Shown: positions 1 to 8,325 of the stretch, in pieces
Position numbering within the stretch: position 1 is the first letter of the stretch
Layout: the number at the start of each line of letters is the position of its first letter
NCBI GenBank assembly: GCA_965226095.1
Contig: OZ245336.1
Coordinates: 1,054,001 to 1,118,000 of the forward strand
From: JANQSP01 sp965226095
GTDB lineage: Bacteria > Bdellovibrionota > Bdellovibrionia > Bdellovibrionales > UBA1609
Length of the DNA stretch: 64,000 bases
Direction: 5' to 3'
The notes under the pieces: generated by a model
Databases searched by the model: none
The model's input: only the letters and a program-made list of their open reading frames with translations
Told to the model about the DNA's origin: nothing
Program-made: the position numbers and the translations under genes

Positions 1-879
1 AAATGGGGTAATATGGAGTTCCCCAATCCATTGGCTCCTGCAGGAGGAGTGGATAAATCTGCAAAGCATATGAAGGCTTGGTGGGCTTTAGGGGCTGGGT
101 TTATAGAAGTGGGAACAATTACTCCTCTCCCTCAAAAAGCCAACAAAGGTGCCATTTTAAAAAGAAATGTTAAGGAACAGGCTTTATGGAATTATATGGG
201 CTTTCCCGGAGATGGTTTAAATCGTATACGCGATAGACTGGCAAACAACTCATCGAGACCAACTCCTGTTTTTGCGAATATTGGTAAAAACAGGGATACC
301 AATCTGGAAAAGGCTTATCAGGATTATATTCGATGTATTTCAACTTTAAATCCTTATGTAGATGCTTTCGTTATAAACATTAGTAGCCCTAACACTAAGG
401 ATTTAAGGGATTTATCGACTCCAGCCTATTTAAAAACACTTTTGAATAAAATTAACACTCACTTGTCTTCCATGAAATATAGAAAGCCAGTTTTTGTGAA
501 ATGGAGTCCTGATATGAGTGAAAAAGATTTTTTACATGCTTTGGATCAGGCTGGAGAATGTGGTGTGGAAGGACATATTATTTGCAATAGCAGTGAAGTT
601 TTGGGTCGAGATTTAAAACAAGATATTTTTCCAAAGCGAGGTGGAGTATCTGGTGCCCCTCTGTCGAATACTGCTAAAAAGAGGTTGATTTTAGCGCATA
701 AGCATTTGGCTGTTAATAGACAAAAATATCTCCTTATTTCTTCTGGTGGAGTGTTAACACCGACAGATGTGTTTGAAAGATTGGATATGGGTGCTGATCT
801 GGTTCAGGTGTATTCAGCTCTTATTTTTGATGGTCCTTGCTTTTTCTTAAAGACAAAAAACACTTTTAACCAACTTTGA
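1..879 (+). CDS. pyrD: Dihydroorotate dehydrogenase, 5'-truncated by the window edge
   Basis: This enzyme oxidises dihydroorotate to orotate in pyrimidine synthesis. The reading frame is open from base 1 (codons K-W-G-N before the first ATG at 13), and that ATG falls inside the conserved 'NPLAPAGGVDK' FMN-barrel segment, so the true start lies upstream of the window. About 292 residues are visible of a family usually near 340. Recognisable motifs, numbered from the ATG at 13, are NISSPNT (122-128), which carries the active-site region of DHODHs, KWSPDM, GGVSG and the C-terminal phosphate-binding 'SSGGV...GADLVQVYSALI'. The spacing and the serine in SSPNT fit the quinone-dependent class 2, but the diagnostic N-terminal membrane helix would be outside the window. 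The assignment to the family is firm; the class is an inference. Confidence 0.9.
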   Translation, partial: KWGNMEFPNPLAPAGGVDKSAKHMKAWWALGAGFIEVGTITPLPQKANKGAILKRNVKEQALWNYMGFPGDGLNRIRDRLANNSSRPTPVFANIGKNRDTNLEKAYQDYIRCISTLNPYVDAFVINISSPNTKDLRDLSTPAYLKTLLNKINTHLSSMKYRKPVFVKWSPDMSEKDFLHALDQAGECGVEGHIICNSSEVLGRDLKQDIFPKRGGVSGAPLSNTAKKRLILAHKHLAVNRQKYLLISSGGVLTPTDVFERLDMGADLVQVYSALIFDGPCFFLKTKNTFNQL

Positions 880-897
880 TTATTTTTTGTTTTTTAT

Positions 898-926
898 TTG
901 TCAAATTTCAAAAAAGAAATTATCCT
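898..926 (+). promoter_or_regulatory. Possible sigma70-type promoter for the HU/IHF gene
   Basis: TTGTCA at 898-903 and TATCCT at 921-926 are separated by 17 bp. The -10 box ends only 10 bp before the ATG at 937, so a transcript started here would have almost no leader. There is no well-spaced Shine-Dalgarno sequence. In AT-rich DNA such matches also occur by chance. Confidence 0.35.
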
Positions 927-936
927 TTATTAAGAG

Positions 937-1239
937 ATGGTAAAAAAAACACCTATTTATAAGAATTTTACAAAGTCTGATTTGGTTGATGAGCTTTCTA
1001 AGAAGCATAAAACAACGAAGGTATTGGCAGAAATAAGTGTCAATACTGTATTGGACTCTATTGCAAAAAGTCTGCAGGAAGATAATCGTGTGGAGATTAG
1101 AGGGTTTGGAACCTTTGAAATAAGAAAGTATGGAGCTTATCAAGGTCGAAATCCGCAAACTGGGCAAAAAATACAAGTTTCAGCAAAAAGATTACCTTTT
1201 TTTAAGCCTGGTAAGCTCAAAGAGCGAATTAAGACATAG
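937..1239 (+). CDS. HU/IHF family DNA-binding protein, IHF-beta-like
   Basis: Small nucleoid protein (100 residues) that binds and bends DNA as a dimer. The family signature is complete: the helical N-terminus 'FTKSDLVDELSKKH', the beta-arm 'VEIRGFGTFEIRKY', and 'GRNPQTGQ...FFKPGKLKERI'. The 'PFFKPGK' ending is typical of the IHF-beta branch rather than HU. A separate IHF-alpha-like gene lies at 27860, so the two could form a heterodimer; that is inference. The gene starts 57 bp after pyrD and may have its own promoter, with a very short leader. Which paralog (HU, IhfB or a lineage-specific one) cannot be settled by eye. Confidence 0.88.
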   Translation: MVKKTPIYKNFTKSDLVDELSKKHKTTKVLAEISVNTVLDSIAKSLQEDNRVEIRGFGTFEIRKYGAYQGRNPQTGQKIQVSAKRLPFFKPGKLKERIKT

Positions 1240-1460
1240 ATGTACATTTTGGATGTTTTATGCGTAGGCTGGTTGAATATTTTAAAAACTTGGCTTTAAT
1301 TTAAACAATTGAGTGTAATATTTTCATTTATAAAAACTTATATTTTAAAAAATATTAAATTCTGATATAATGCATTTGCCTTTATTGCTAAAACTATAAT
1401 ATGCCAATGTGAATCGATTGTGGTATGATTATGATAAGGTTTGAGACAAAAGGATAATCT

Positions 1461-2126
1461 ATGAAACAAATAAATATTGTATATCATTTACTGAGAGTTT
1501 TATTTTTACAAAGCCTCATGTTTTATGTTGTTTTAACTGGTGCAGACGATAAGTATGAGGTTCCACTAAATTGTAGAGATTCGTATTGTGTTGATTATAC
1601 ATACGAATATCAAAATGGTGATATTAAGTACCCTTTGCTACCGTTTAGATCTTATGGCCTCTATTGTGGGAATTATAGCATAAAAGAAAAAAAAATGATT
1701 TGTAATAAGGCAGGCTGTATGTATGCAACGCCACTATTTGAAAATGGAGAGAAGCTTGCTGAATCTTGTAGAATAGTAGAACTTGTACTACCTAAAGAGG
1801 AAACAGATGTAGGTACAAAATTAGTATTTGGAAAATACTATTGGGTAGAGAAAGATGGTATATATTATAATAGTGAAGAGTTTCAAGGTACGAAAAGTGA
1901 AAGTGACTTTTCTGATGGTAGTACGACAGCCTTCTGTCATCCAAAAACAGTGGAAGCAACAGGAGCTGGAGAGCAAGATGCTGATGCAGTAGTGGAAACA
2001 ACAGGAGCTGGAGAGCAAACAGATAATTATAGTGAACCTTGCATTCTGAAGATAGAAAAGTCAGAGGATGAACGTAGTCGCCTCAATTCTGGAAAAAGGC
2101 ACCGTTTCACTTCTAGATACAATTAA
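1461..2126 (+). CDS. Secreted cysteine-rich protein of unknown function (paralog A)
   Basis: I do not recognise this 221-residue protein. It has an N-terminal hydrophobic signal sequence (about residues 8-27) and then a cysteine-rich region with the pattern C-x-D-x-x-C near residues 37-42, a later pair of spaced cysteines, and 'SCRIVEL'. The spacing and the shared start 'MKxIN' resemble the next gene at 2309, suggesting a diverged tandem duplication. The C-terminal part is polar and contains a duplicated 9-residue segment 'VE(A/T)TGAGEQ'. AAGGA lies 6 bp before the ATG. The even number of cysteines fits a disulfide-bonded, exported protein. No function is assigned. Confidence 0.7.
   Translation: MKQINIVYHLLRVLFLQSLMFYVVLTGADDKYEVPLNCRDSYCVDYTYEYQNGDIKYPLLPFRSYGLYCGNYSIKEKKMICNKAGCMYATPLFENGEKLAESCRIVELVLPKEETDVGTKLVFGKYYWVEKDGIYYNSEEFQGTKSESDFSDGSTTAFCHPKTVEATGAGEQDADAVVETTGAGEQTDNYSEPCILKIEKSEDERSRLNSGKRHRFTSRYN
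1950..2018 (+). repeat. Two 27-bp direct repeats inside the cysteine-rich protein gene
   Basis: Bases 1950-1976 and 1992-2018 are identical except for one G/A difference. Both are in frame and encode VEATGAGEQ and VETTGAGEQ. The 42-bp period is a multiple of three, so copy number can change without a frameshift. Confidence 0.9.
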
Positions 2127-2308
2127 AACAATAGATACACTGTATAAAAATTGTAAGAACGTGTAATATTTTCACTTCTTAAATTTATAATTTTAAAAAA
2201 CTGTTTCTTTTTGATACAATAGCTTCAATGAGTTATTGAAAGTTCTGAATGAGTTCTTAATTTTCAATTTATTTATAGAGAAATAAAAGCCAATAAAGGA
2301 GGGCGTCT

Positions 2309-2893
2309 ATGAAAACAATAAATCTGTTCTACTACTTATTTGGGAGTTTAATTTTTATTTTTTCACAAACTGTATTAGCAAGTTCAATTATTGATGATGC
2401 AGAAGATATCGAATTAGGTGCAAAAGTTACATCCTGTAGTGATGATCATTGTTCTACATATGTTCATCTTGGAGGAGGAAAATTGAGGCATCAATCCAGA
2501 GTTCCTTTACAAAAGATTGTGTTTCAATCAATTTCACGCCAATTCTTATCGTGCCAGGATTTGCAAACGGGTAAAACAGAATTGTTTTGTGAAGAAACAA
2601 ACAATATCAAATGTGTAAAAATCGTCCCTGGTGGTGATAGGAATCAATGTTTAGTTGAAGCATTAGTGAATGTAAATCCAATGGTCAGACATGTGGCTTT
2701 AGCAAATGAAGAAGGTGAAAAACAAGAGCAAGAATACACTCAAATTGTACTTTCTGATGCTCCGAGTAGAGAGGTTTTTTGTAATCATACTTCTTGTATC
2801 GAGGTAATTAGAAAAAGTACCCGAAGTGTTTCAAATGGAGTTAATGGTTACGAGCCGATTCTTCCTTATGCTACTAGCGAGTATATACAATAA
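2309..2893 (+). CDS. Secreted cysteine-rich protein of unknown function (paralog B)
   Basis: A 194-residue protein with a clear signal peptide (cleavage likely after 'TVLAS', about residue 25). The mature part has C-S-D-D-H-C near residues 43-48 and further cysteines in 'SCQDLQTGKTELFCEE', 'IKCVKI', 'QCLVEAL', 'VFCNHTSC'. Aligned by eye with the gene at 1461, the C-x-D-x-x-C start, the following Y, and the C...K...C...C...C-x-VE order correspond. A strong Shine-Dalgarno AAGGAGGG sits just upstream of the ATG. The function is unknown. An exported, disulfide-stabilised protein is the most that can be said. Confidence 0.72.
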   Translation: MKTINLFYYLFGSLIFIFSQTVLASSIIDDAEDIELGAKVTSCSDDHCSTYVHLGGGKLRHQSRVPLQKIVFQSISRQFLSCQDLQTGKTELFCEETNNIKCVKIVPGGDRNQCLVEALVNVNPMVRHVALANEEGEKQEQEYTQIVLSDAPSREVFCNHTSCIEVIRKSTRSVSNGVNGYEPILPYATSEYIQ

Positions 2894-2976
2894 GAGAGTT
2901 TATTCACGCGCAATCTGATGCATACGAGAGTAAGAAGACTGAAGGTCTGATGGTGGGTGCTATTGGGAAATATGTT

Positions 2977-3396
2977 TTATATTAAATTTTTTATTAGAGT
3001 GAGTTGATTAGTGTCATTTTGATAAGAATAAGACATATCATCCACTAAATTTCTGGCCAGTAATACACCTACACCTCCTAGTGTACGTTCTCTCAGGTTG
3101 GTGTGAGTATTTGTGCTCTTATAAGTAACAGGATTAAAAGCTTTTCCTTGATTACTAAGGCATAAAATCAGTTTATTTTGGCTGAGTTCTACTTTTAATT
3201 GTATTTGGTGGGTTTTTTGATCCTCATAAGCGTAAGAAATAATATTCACAATGAGTTCTTCTAAAGCCAGTTGAATATGTGAGATATTTTTTGTTCCTAT
3301 ATTGTGGTTTTTACCTAATTCAGTAATAAATGATTGTATCTTTTCTAATTCATCAAAATCATTGTTGATGGTACGTGTGTAGGCTACCTGGTTCAT
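2977..3396 (-). CDS. RsbW/SpoIIAB-like ATP-binding anti-sigma-type kinase
   Basis: A 139-residue GHKL ATPase domain without other domains, as in anti-sigma factor kinases of the RsbW group. The N-box is visible as 'EELIVNIISYAY' and the G-box as 'GGVGVLLARNLVDDMSY'. In this family the kinase phosphorylates a STAS-domain antagonist on serine and thereby controls partner binding. The gene directly upstream in the same direction (3400-3750) is such a STAS protein, with only 3 bp between them, so the pair is almost certainly co-transcribed. No sigma factor gene is adjacent, so the regulated target is not visible. It could instead control a two-component or chemosensory output. Confidence 0.85.
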   Translation of the reverse strand: MNQVAYTRTINNDFDELEKIQSFITELGKNHNIGTKNISHIQLALEELIVNIISYAYEDQKTHQIQLKVELSQNKLILCLSNQGKAFNPVTYKSTNTHTNLRERTLGGVGVLLARNLVDDMSYSYQNDTNQLTLIKNLI

Positions 3397-3399
3397 TTT

Positions 3400-3750
3400 T
3401 TAAAGCTTTTCAAGTGTGGTTTTTTTATCTTTATAAATACTAAATATTTTATCAAAGCTGGAGATTCGAAAAACTGAACTGACAAATTCATTAAGGCCAA
3501 ATAAGGCCAGGTTTTTTTTAGCACCAGCCAGTTCTTTTGCCAATTTCAATAAAATTCGAAGACCAGCGCTGGAAATATAAGTGAGGTTGGATAAATCTAT
3601 TAAAATATTTTTTTTTGTTTGAACTAAAGCTTCTTCTGCCTTTTTTTCAAAGATCGGTGAATCAGCATAACTGATTTCTCCGGTTATTTTCATAAGACTA
3701 TAATTGTGTTCCGTACTCCAGACTATTTCCAATTGACTTTGTTTTGTCAT
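3400..3750 (-). CDS. STAS-domain anti-sigma factor antagonist
   Basis: Small single STAS domain (116 residues from the ATG at 3750). The hallmark strand-loop-helix 'ILIDLSNLTYISSAGLRIL' is present, and Ser60 or Ser61 is at the position phosphorylated in SpoIIAA-type proteins. An upstream in-frame TTG at 3786 would add 12 residues with no domain homology, so I chose the ATG, which begins just before the first strand of the fold. The downstream gene encodes the matching RsbW-like kinase, giving a minimal partner-switching module. Confidence 0.85.
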   Translation of the reverse strand: MTKQSQLEIVWSTEHNYSLMKITGEISYADSPIFEKKAEEALVQTKKNILIDLSNLTYISSAGLRILLKLAKELAGAKKNLALFGLNEFVSSVFRISSFDKIFSIYKDKKTTLEKL

Positions 3751-3798
3751 GCCAAAGATTTTATACCTGCAAGGAAAAATGGTCAACTTTAGTCTGTC

Positions 3799-3828
3799 TT
3801 GATTTCTTTATATGTAAGATGATATAAG
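3799..3828 (+). promoter_or_regulatory. Candidate promoter for valS
   Basis: TTGATT (3799-3804) and TATAAG (3823-3828) are 18 bp apart. The -10 box ends 8 bp before the valS ATG (3837), and no Shine-Dalgarno sequence precedes that ATG, so the transcript could be leaderless. Confidence 0.45.
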
Positions 3829-3836
3829 TCAATCTT

Positions 3837-6596
3837 ATGAAAAAATCAGTAGAGAGTGCAGAAAAAGATCTCATCTCAAAATGGGATGTGGAAAAAATAT
3901 ATACCTATGATTCTCATAAAATACGTAGTCAGAATTTTGTAATTGACACTCCGCCGCCTACTATCTCTGGCGCTTTGCATATTGGCCATGTGTTTAGCTA
4001 TACACAAACTGATATTTTAGCTCGTTTTCAAAGAATGTCGGGAAAAAATGTTTTTTATCCTATGGGTTGGGATAATAATGGCTTACCTACGGAGAAACGT
4101 GTCCAAAATCTTTATAAAGTCCTTTGTGATTCTACTTTATCTTCTGAATTATCAGATGAGAAATGGCAGAATCTGTTGGATCGAAAAGTAAAAAAACAAG
4201 TCACTGATTTTCAAAAAGTTTCCAGAGATACTTTTGTTAAGACCTGTTTATTACAAACTAGGGAGGATCAAAAAAAATATAAAGAACTATGGCAGAATCT
4301 TGGATTATCAGTGGATTGGAATCAAACGTATGAAACCATTTCTCCTTATGTACAAAATGTTTCACAAAGATCATTTTTAGATTTGTATCAAAAGGGTTTT
4401 GTGGAAAATCGCTTGGCGCCAGTGTTTTGGGACACTCAATTTCAAACAGCAGTGGCACAAGCAGATATTGAAGATAGAGAGAAGCAGGGTTTTTATTATA
4501 ATATTCGATTTAAAATAATGGGAGAAGAAGGAGAATTTATTATTTCCACTACACGTCCAGAGCTGTTGCCGGCCTGTGTGGCTGTTGCAGCTCATCCGGA
4601 AGATGATAGATATAAAAAGTTTTTTTATAAAAAAGCCCTTACTCCTTTGTTGAGTGTTCCTGTGCCTATCTTACCGTCTACACATGCTGATCCGGAAAAA
4701 GGCACAGGTATTTTAATGATTTGTACTTTTGGTGATATGGAGGATGTGCGTTTTTGGCAAAAGATAAATGGCTCAAAACTGACTAAACAAAATTTACCCA
4801 TTCGACAGATTATAGATGAATCCGGTTTTATAAAGGATATTCAATTTAAAAAAACTTCAGATTCATTGTTTGTGAGTGAAGACCCTGAATCCGCTAACAA
4901 ACATTATGCTAAATTGAAAGGGTTAAGAGTTAAACAAGCCAGATCGGCTATTGTTAAAATTTTATCGGAAACAAAAGAGTTAGCTTCAAAACCTCTGTCG
5001 ACTGAACAATTCATAAAATTTTATGAAAAAGGGGAGTACCCATTGGAGTTAATACCGACTCGTCAGTGGTATGTGAAAATTATGGATTATAAAAATGAAC
5101 TCATAGATCAAGGTCGAAAAATTCAGTGGCATCCTGTTTCCATGTTAAAGAGATATGAGCAATGGGTGGAAGGACTTAATCAAGACTGGTGTATCTCACG
5201 ACAAAGATTTTTTGGAGTGCCTTTTCCAGTTTGGTACTCAATAGACGATAAAGGGGAAGTGAACTATAATGAAGTTTTACTACCTGAGATGTCCACTTTG
5301 TTGAAAAATGAACAACAATCAGTGGATCCAATGCACTCTGCGCCAGCAGATTGGAATCCAAGTTTAAAGCATTATACAGAAGATAAAAGAGGGAAGCCTG
5401 GTGGTTTTCTGGCTGACTCCTCAGTGATGGATACATGGGCCAGCTCTTCTCTATCTCCTCAAATCAACAGTCAGTGGGGCATTAATAACAAGCGACATGA
5501 AACACTTTTTCCGGCTGACTTACGTCCACAAGCACATGAAATTATTCGCACATGGGCATTTTATACTATCGTGAAAACTTTTTTTCATTCTTCGAAAGAT
5601 ACAAGTGTTCCGTGGAAGAATATTGCGATTAGTGGTTGGGTGATGAATCCCAATCGATTAAAAATGAGCAAATCCAAAGGTGATACAGTGTCGCCGGAAC
5701 AACTGTTACAGTTATATAGTGCAGATGCAGTAAGGTACTGGGCGGGCAAGGCTCGTTTGGGACAGGATACTGTATTTGATGAAAACATGATGAAAAATGG
5801 AAAGCGATTGAGCACTAAATTACAAAATGCCTTCAAGTTTGTTCAAATACAAATACAGAATCTGGACACAGAAGGTAGTAAATCTGTAGGCTTATTGGGT
5901 TCCTTAAAGGAAATAAGTACTCAGATGGATCGCAGTTGGATTGGGCATTTATTACAAGTTCATGAACAAGTGACAAAGAATTTACAAAATTTTTCATATG
6001 CTGGTGCTTTGGATCAACTTGAAAAAACTTTTTGGCTGTTTTGTGACAACTATTTGGAATTAGTGAAAGGGAGAGCTTATCAGTTAAAATCAGAGAAAAG
6101 TGGTAGGTCCAGTATAAGAGCATTGGATATCAGTCTGTATTTTTTTATAAAAATGTTGGCTCCTTATATGCCTTTTGTAACCGATCATATCTGGCGGCAA
6201 AGATATAGTGAGATGTATCCCAGTGAAAATAAAAATAGTAAAAAATCTGTACACGTACAACATTGGGGAATGAAAGACTTGGAAAGAAAAGAAATTCTCT
6301 CTTGGGGAGTTCCTAAACAAGATAATGATTTGTTGGAGTTTTCTTTTTTTATTCTACAAAAAATCAGATCCTTTAAAGCATCAAAACAAAAAAGTCTTTC
6401 TACCAAAGTTAAGAAATTTGAGATGAAGATGAGTAAACAACAGGCTGTTTTATTTGACCTGTGTCGGGAAGATCTCATACGCGCCGGTCAATTGGATGCA
6501 AGTAATATCTTTGTAAAAGTAGTAGAGAATTTGGGAAAAGAAGATAGTCTTGAAAATAATAAATTTTTTGAGCCTAGTCTTATATTGGAAGATTAA
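3837..6596 (+). CDS. valS: Valine-tRNA ligase
   Basis: Class I aminoacyl-tRNA synthetase that charges tRNA-Val (919 residues). HIGH is at residues 48-51 and KMSKS at 609-613. The CP1 editing domain is marked by 'STTRPELLPACVAVAAHPED'. The 'GWDNNGLPTEKRVQN' stretch identifies valine specificity and resembles the archaeal/Rickettsia-type ValRS more than the E. coli type, and I see no long C-terminal coiled coil. No ribosome-binding site precedes the ATG, and a -10-like box is 8 bp upstream. The prpD-like gene begins 17 bp after the stop, so the two are probably co-transcribed. Function is secure; the subtype is judged by eye. Confidence 0.95.
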   Translation: MKKSVESAEKDLISKWDVEKIYTYDSHKIRSQNFVIDTPPPTISGALHIGHVFSYTQTDILARFQRMSGKNVFYPMGWDNNGLPTEKRVQNLYKVLCDSTLSSELSDEKWQNLLDRKVKKQVTDFQKVSRDTFVKTCLLQTREDQKKYKELWQNLGLSVDWNQTYETISPYVQNVSQRSFLDLYQKGFVENRLAPVFWDTQFQTAVAQADIEDREKQGFYYNIRFKIMGEEGEFIISTTRPELLPACVAVAAHPEDDRYKKFFYKKALTPLLSVPVPILPSTHADPEKGTGILMICTFGDMEDVRFWQKINGSKLTKQNLPIRQIIDESGFIKDIQFKKTSDSLFVSEDPESANKHYAKLKGLRVKQARSAIVKILSETKELASKPLSTEQFIKFYEKGEYPLELIPTRQWYVKIMDYKNELIDQGRKIQWHPVSMLKRYEQWVEGLNQDWCISRQRFFGVPFPVWYSIDDKGEVNYNEVLLPEMSTLLKNEQQSVDPMHSAPADWNPSLKHYTEDKRGKPGGFLADSSVMDTWASSSLSPQINSQWGINNKRHETLFPADLRPQAHEIIRTWAFYTIVKTFFHSSKDTSVPWKNIAISGWVMNPNRLKMSKSKGDTVSPEQLLQLYSADAVRYWAGKARLGQDTVFDENMMKNGKRLSTKLQNAFKFVQIQIQNLDTEGSKSVGLLGSLKEISTQMDRSWIGHLLQVHEQVTKNLQNFSYAGALDQLEKTFWLFCDNYLELVKGRAYQLKSEKSGRSSIRALDISLYFFIKMLAPYMPFVTDHIWRQRYSEMYPSENKNSKKSVHVQHWGMKDLERKEILSWGVPKQDNDLLEFSFFILQKIRSFKASKQKSLSTKVKKFEMKMSKQQAVLFDLCREDLIRAGQLDASNIFVKVVENLGKEDSLENNKFFEPSLILED

Positions 6597-6613
6597 CTTT
6601 TAAAGGATAAAAA

Positions 6614-8119
6614 ATGAAAAAATTTTCTATTAGAGTTTTTCCTGAAAAGGAATGTTTGAAAAAAGAGGATCAGTTAGCTTGGAAATTAGCTGAATGTGCT
6701 TTGGATTCAGTTTCACTTTCAGAATCTGTTGTTGATATGGTTATTAACCGTATAATAGATAATGCTGGTCTGGCCTTGGCTTCTTTTCATCGCAGTTCAG
6801 TGGTTTGTGCCAGAGATCAGGCATTGGCTCATACTCATCAGAGTGGGGCTTTAATTTTTGGTTGTTCAAATAAACAAAAAACTTCAGCTAATTGGGCGGC
6901 TTGGGCCAATGGTGTGGCCGTGCGTGAATTGGACTTTCATGATACTTTTTTAGCGCAGGATTATTCTCATCCGGCAGATAATATCCCTCCTATTTTGGCA
7001 GTGGCACAGCAAAAATCTCTCAATGGTCAGACCTTATTAAAAGCCATTGTCTCCGCTTATGAAATTCATATTGCCTTGGTAAAATCGATATGTTTGCATA
7101 AACATAAAATTGATCATATTGCTCACTTATGTCCAGCGCAGACAGCGGGTCTGGGTGCTTTACTTTCTGTTTCACCAGACACTTTATATCAGGCTATTAA
7201 TCAGGCGGTACATATTAGTTTCACCACTCGACAGTCTCGTAAAGGCAGTATTTCCTCCTGGAAAGCTTTTGCTCCTGCTCATGCAGGGAAATTGGCTATA
7301 GAGGCGATGGATCGCTCTATGAGAGGACAGAAAAGCCCTTCTCCTATTTATGAGGGAGAGGATTCAGTGATGGCCTGGCTCTTGGATGGTCCTTCAGCAG
7401 ATTACACCATTGAGCTTCCTGAAAAAGGTGAAGAAAAAAGAGCACTTCTGGAATCTTATACGAAGGAACATTCAGCAGAATATCAATCCCAAGCCTTAAT
7501 TGATTTAGCTTTTGAAATGAGAAGAAAAATTAAAGATGTAAAATTCATCAAGGAGATTACAATAAAAACTTCTCACCATACCCATTATGTGATTGGTACC
7601 GGATCAGAGGATCCACAAAAACAAGATCCCAAAGCCAGTAGGGAAACATTGGATCACAGTATTACTTATATTTTTGCGGTGGCTTTAGAGGATGGTTATT
7701 GGCATCATGTTGATTCTTATAAACCAGAGAGGGCGAATCGACCTGAAACCATTCAACTGTGGCATAAAATTAAAACCCAGGAAGAAAAAAAGTGGACAGA
7801 TCTTTATCATCATCCCGATCCAAATAAAAAATGTTTTGGTGGCAGTGTGGAGATTATTTTTCAAGATGGCACAAAAATAGTGGGTGAGAAGGCCAGAGCA
7901 AATGCTCATCCTGCCGGAGATAGACCCTTTCAGAGGGAGGATTATATTCAGAAATTTGTAAAATTAAGTGAGAGTGTAGGTGTTAAAGAAAAAGAACAAA
8001 AGAGGTTTTTATCATTAGTGCAAAGACTACCTGAGTTGTCTGCTGTGGAAATCAGTCAATTAAATGTTCAGATAAGTGATACTCCTGTGCGGAAACAGTC
8101 TGTTGGAGTGTTAGATTGA
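6614..8119 (+). CDS. prpD: MmgE/PrpD family 2-methylcitrate dehydratase
   Basis: A 501-residue MmgE/PrpD protein. PrpD dehydrates 2-methylcitrate to methylaconitate in propionyl-CoA catabolism. Family segments visible are 'WAAWANGVAVRELDFHDTF', 'HPADNIPPILAVAQ', 'KAFAPAHAGKLAIEAM' and the C-terminal 'KANAHPAGD'-like 'RANAHPAGDRP'. AAAGGA precedes the ATG. prpB- and prpC-like genes follow on the same strand, which supports the methylcitrate role over cis-aconitate decarboxylase or other MmgE activities. It is separated from prpB by about 206 bp holding a folded element. The upstream neighbour is valS. Confidence 0.88.
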   Translation: MKKFSIRVFPEKECLKKEDQLAWKLAECALDSVSLSESVVDMVINRIIDNAGLALASFHRSSVVCARDQALAHTHQSGALIFGCSNKQKTSANWAAWANGVAVRELDFHDTFLAQDYSHPADNIPPILAVAQQKSLNGQTLLKAIVSAYEIHIALVKSICLHKHKIDHIAHLCPAQTAGLGALLSVSPDTLYQAINQAVHISFTTRQSRKGSISSWKAFAPAHAGKLAIEAMDRSMRGQKSPSPIYEGEDSVMAWLLDGPSADYTIELPEKGEEKRALLESYTKEHSAEYQSQALIDLAFEMRRKIKDVKFIKEITIKTSHHTHYVIGTGSEDPQKQDPKASRETLDHSITYIFAVALEDGYWHHVDSYKPERANRPETIQLWHKIKTQEEKKWTDLYHHPDPNKKCFGGSVEIIFQDGTKIVGEKARANAHPAGDRPFQREDYIQKFVKLSESVGVKEKEQKRFLSLVQRLPELSAVEISQLNVQISDTPVRKQSVGVLD

Positions 8120-8134
8120 TAAATATAATAATTC

Positions 8135-8249
8135 AAAACCCGGTCAAAAAAGACTCAAAAGTTCAAACATGCGTTTTGCCACAGAGCAACTTTCAGTCGC
8201 TCTCAAGTTCAAAGCCGAACTCATTTTGATCCTTTTTTGACCGGGTTTT
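8135..8249 (+). ncRNA. Long structured inverted-repeat element between prpD and prpB
   Basis: A perfect 17-bp inverted repeat closes the element: AAAACCCGGTCAAAAAA (8135-8151) and its exact complement (8233-8249), with 81 nt between. Inside, TCAAAA..GTTC pairs with GAAC..TTTTGA to extend the stem, and AGAGC-A-ACT / AGT-C-GCTCT forms a second hairpin with a 3-nt loop. Because the arms carry A6 and T6 runs, transcription from either side would make a hairpin, so a terminator or attenuator is possible. The interior is too structured for a simple terminator. It matches no RNA family I recognise. Confidence 0.6.
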
Positions 8250-8325
8250 AAATTAAATAAAGCTTTATTTAGGACGGAGTTTTTAGTATTTTTCATATAA
8301 AGAATGAGTGTTGAAAGGTGAACAA

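Noticed and set aside
901..1176. Open frame on the minus strand opposite the HU gene
   Set aside because: It is a shadow of a well-supported HU/IHF gene and has no recognisable domain.
8308..8325. GTG start of prpB at 8308
   Set aside because: The ATG at 8326 has a ribosome-binding site at the correct distance and places the active cysteine close to the E. coli position.
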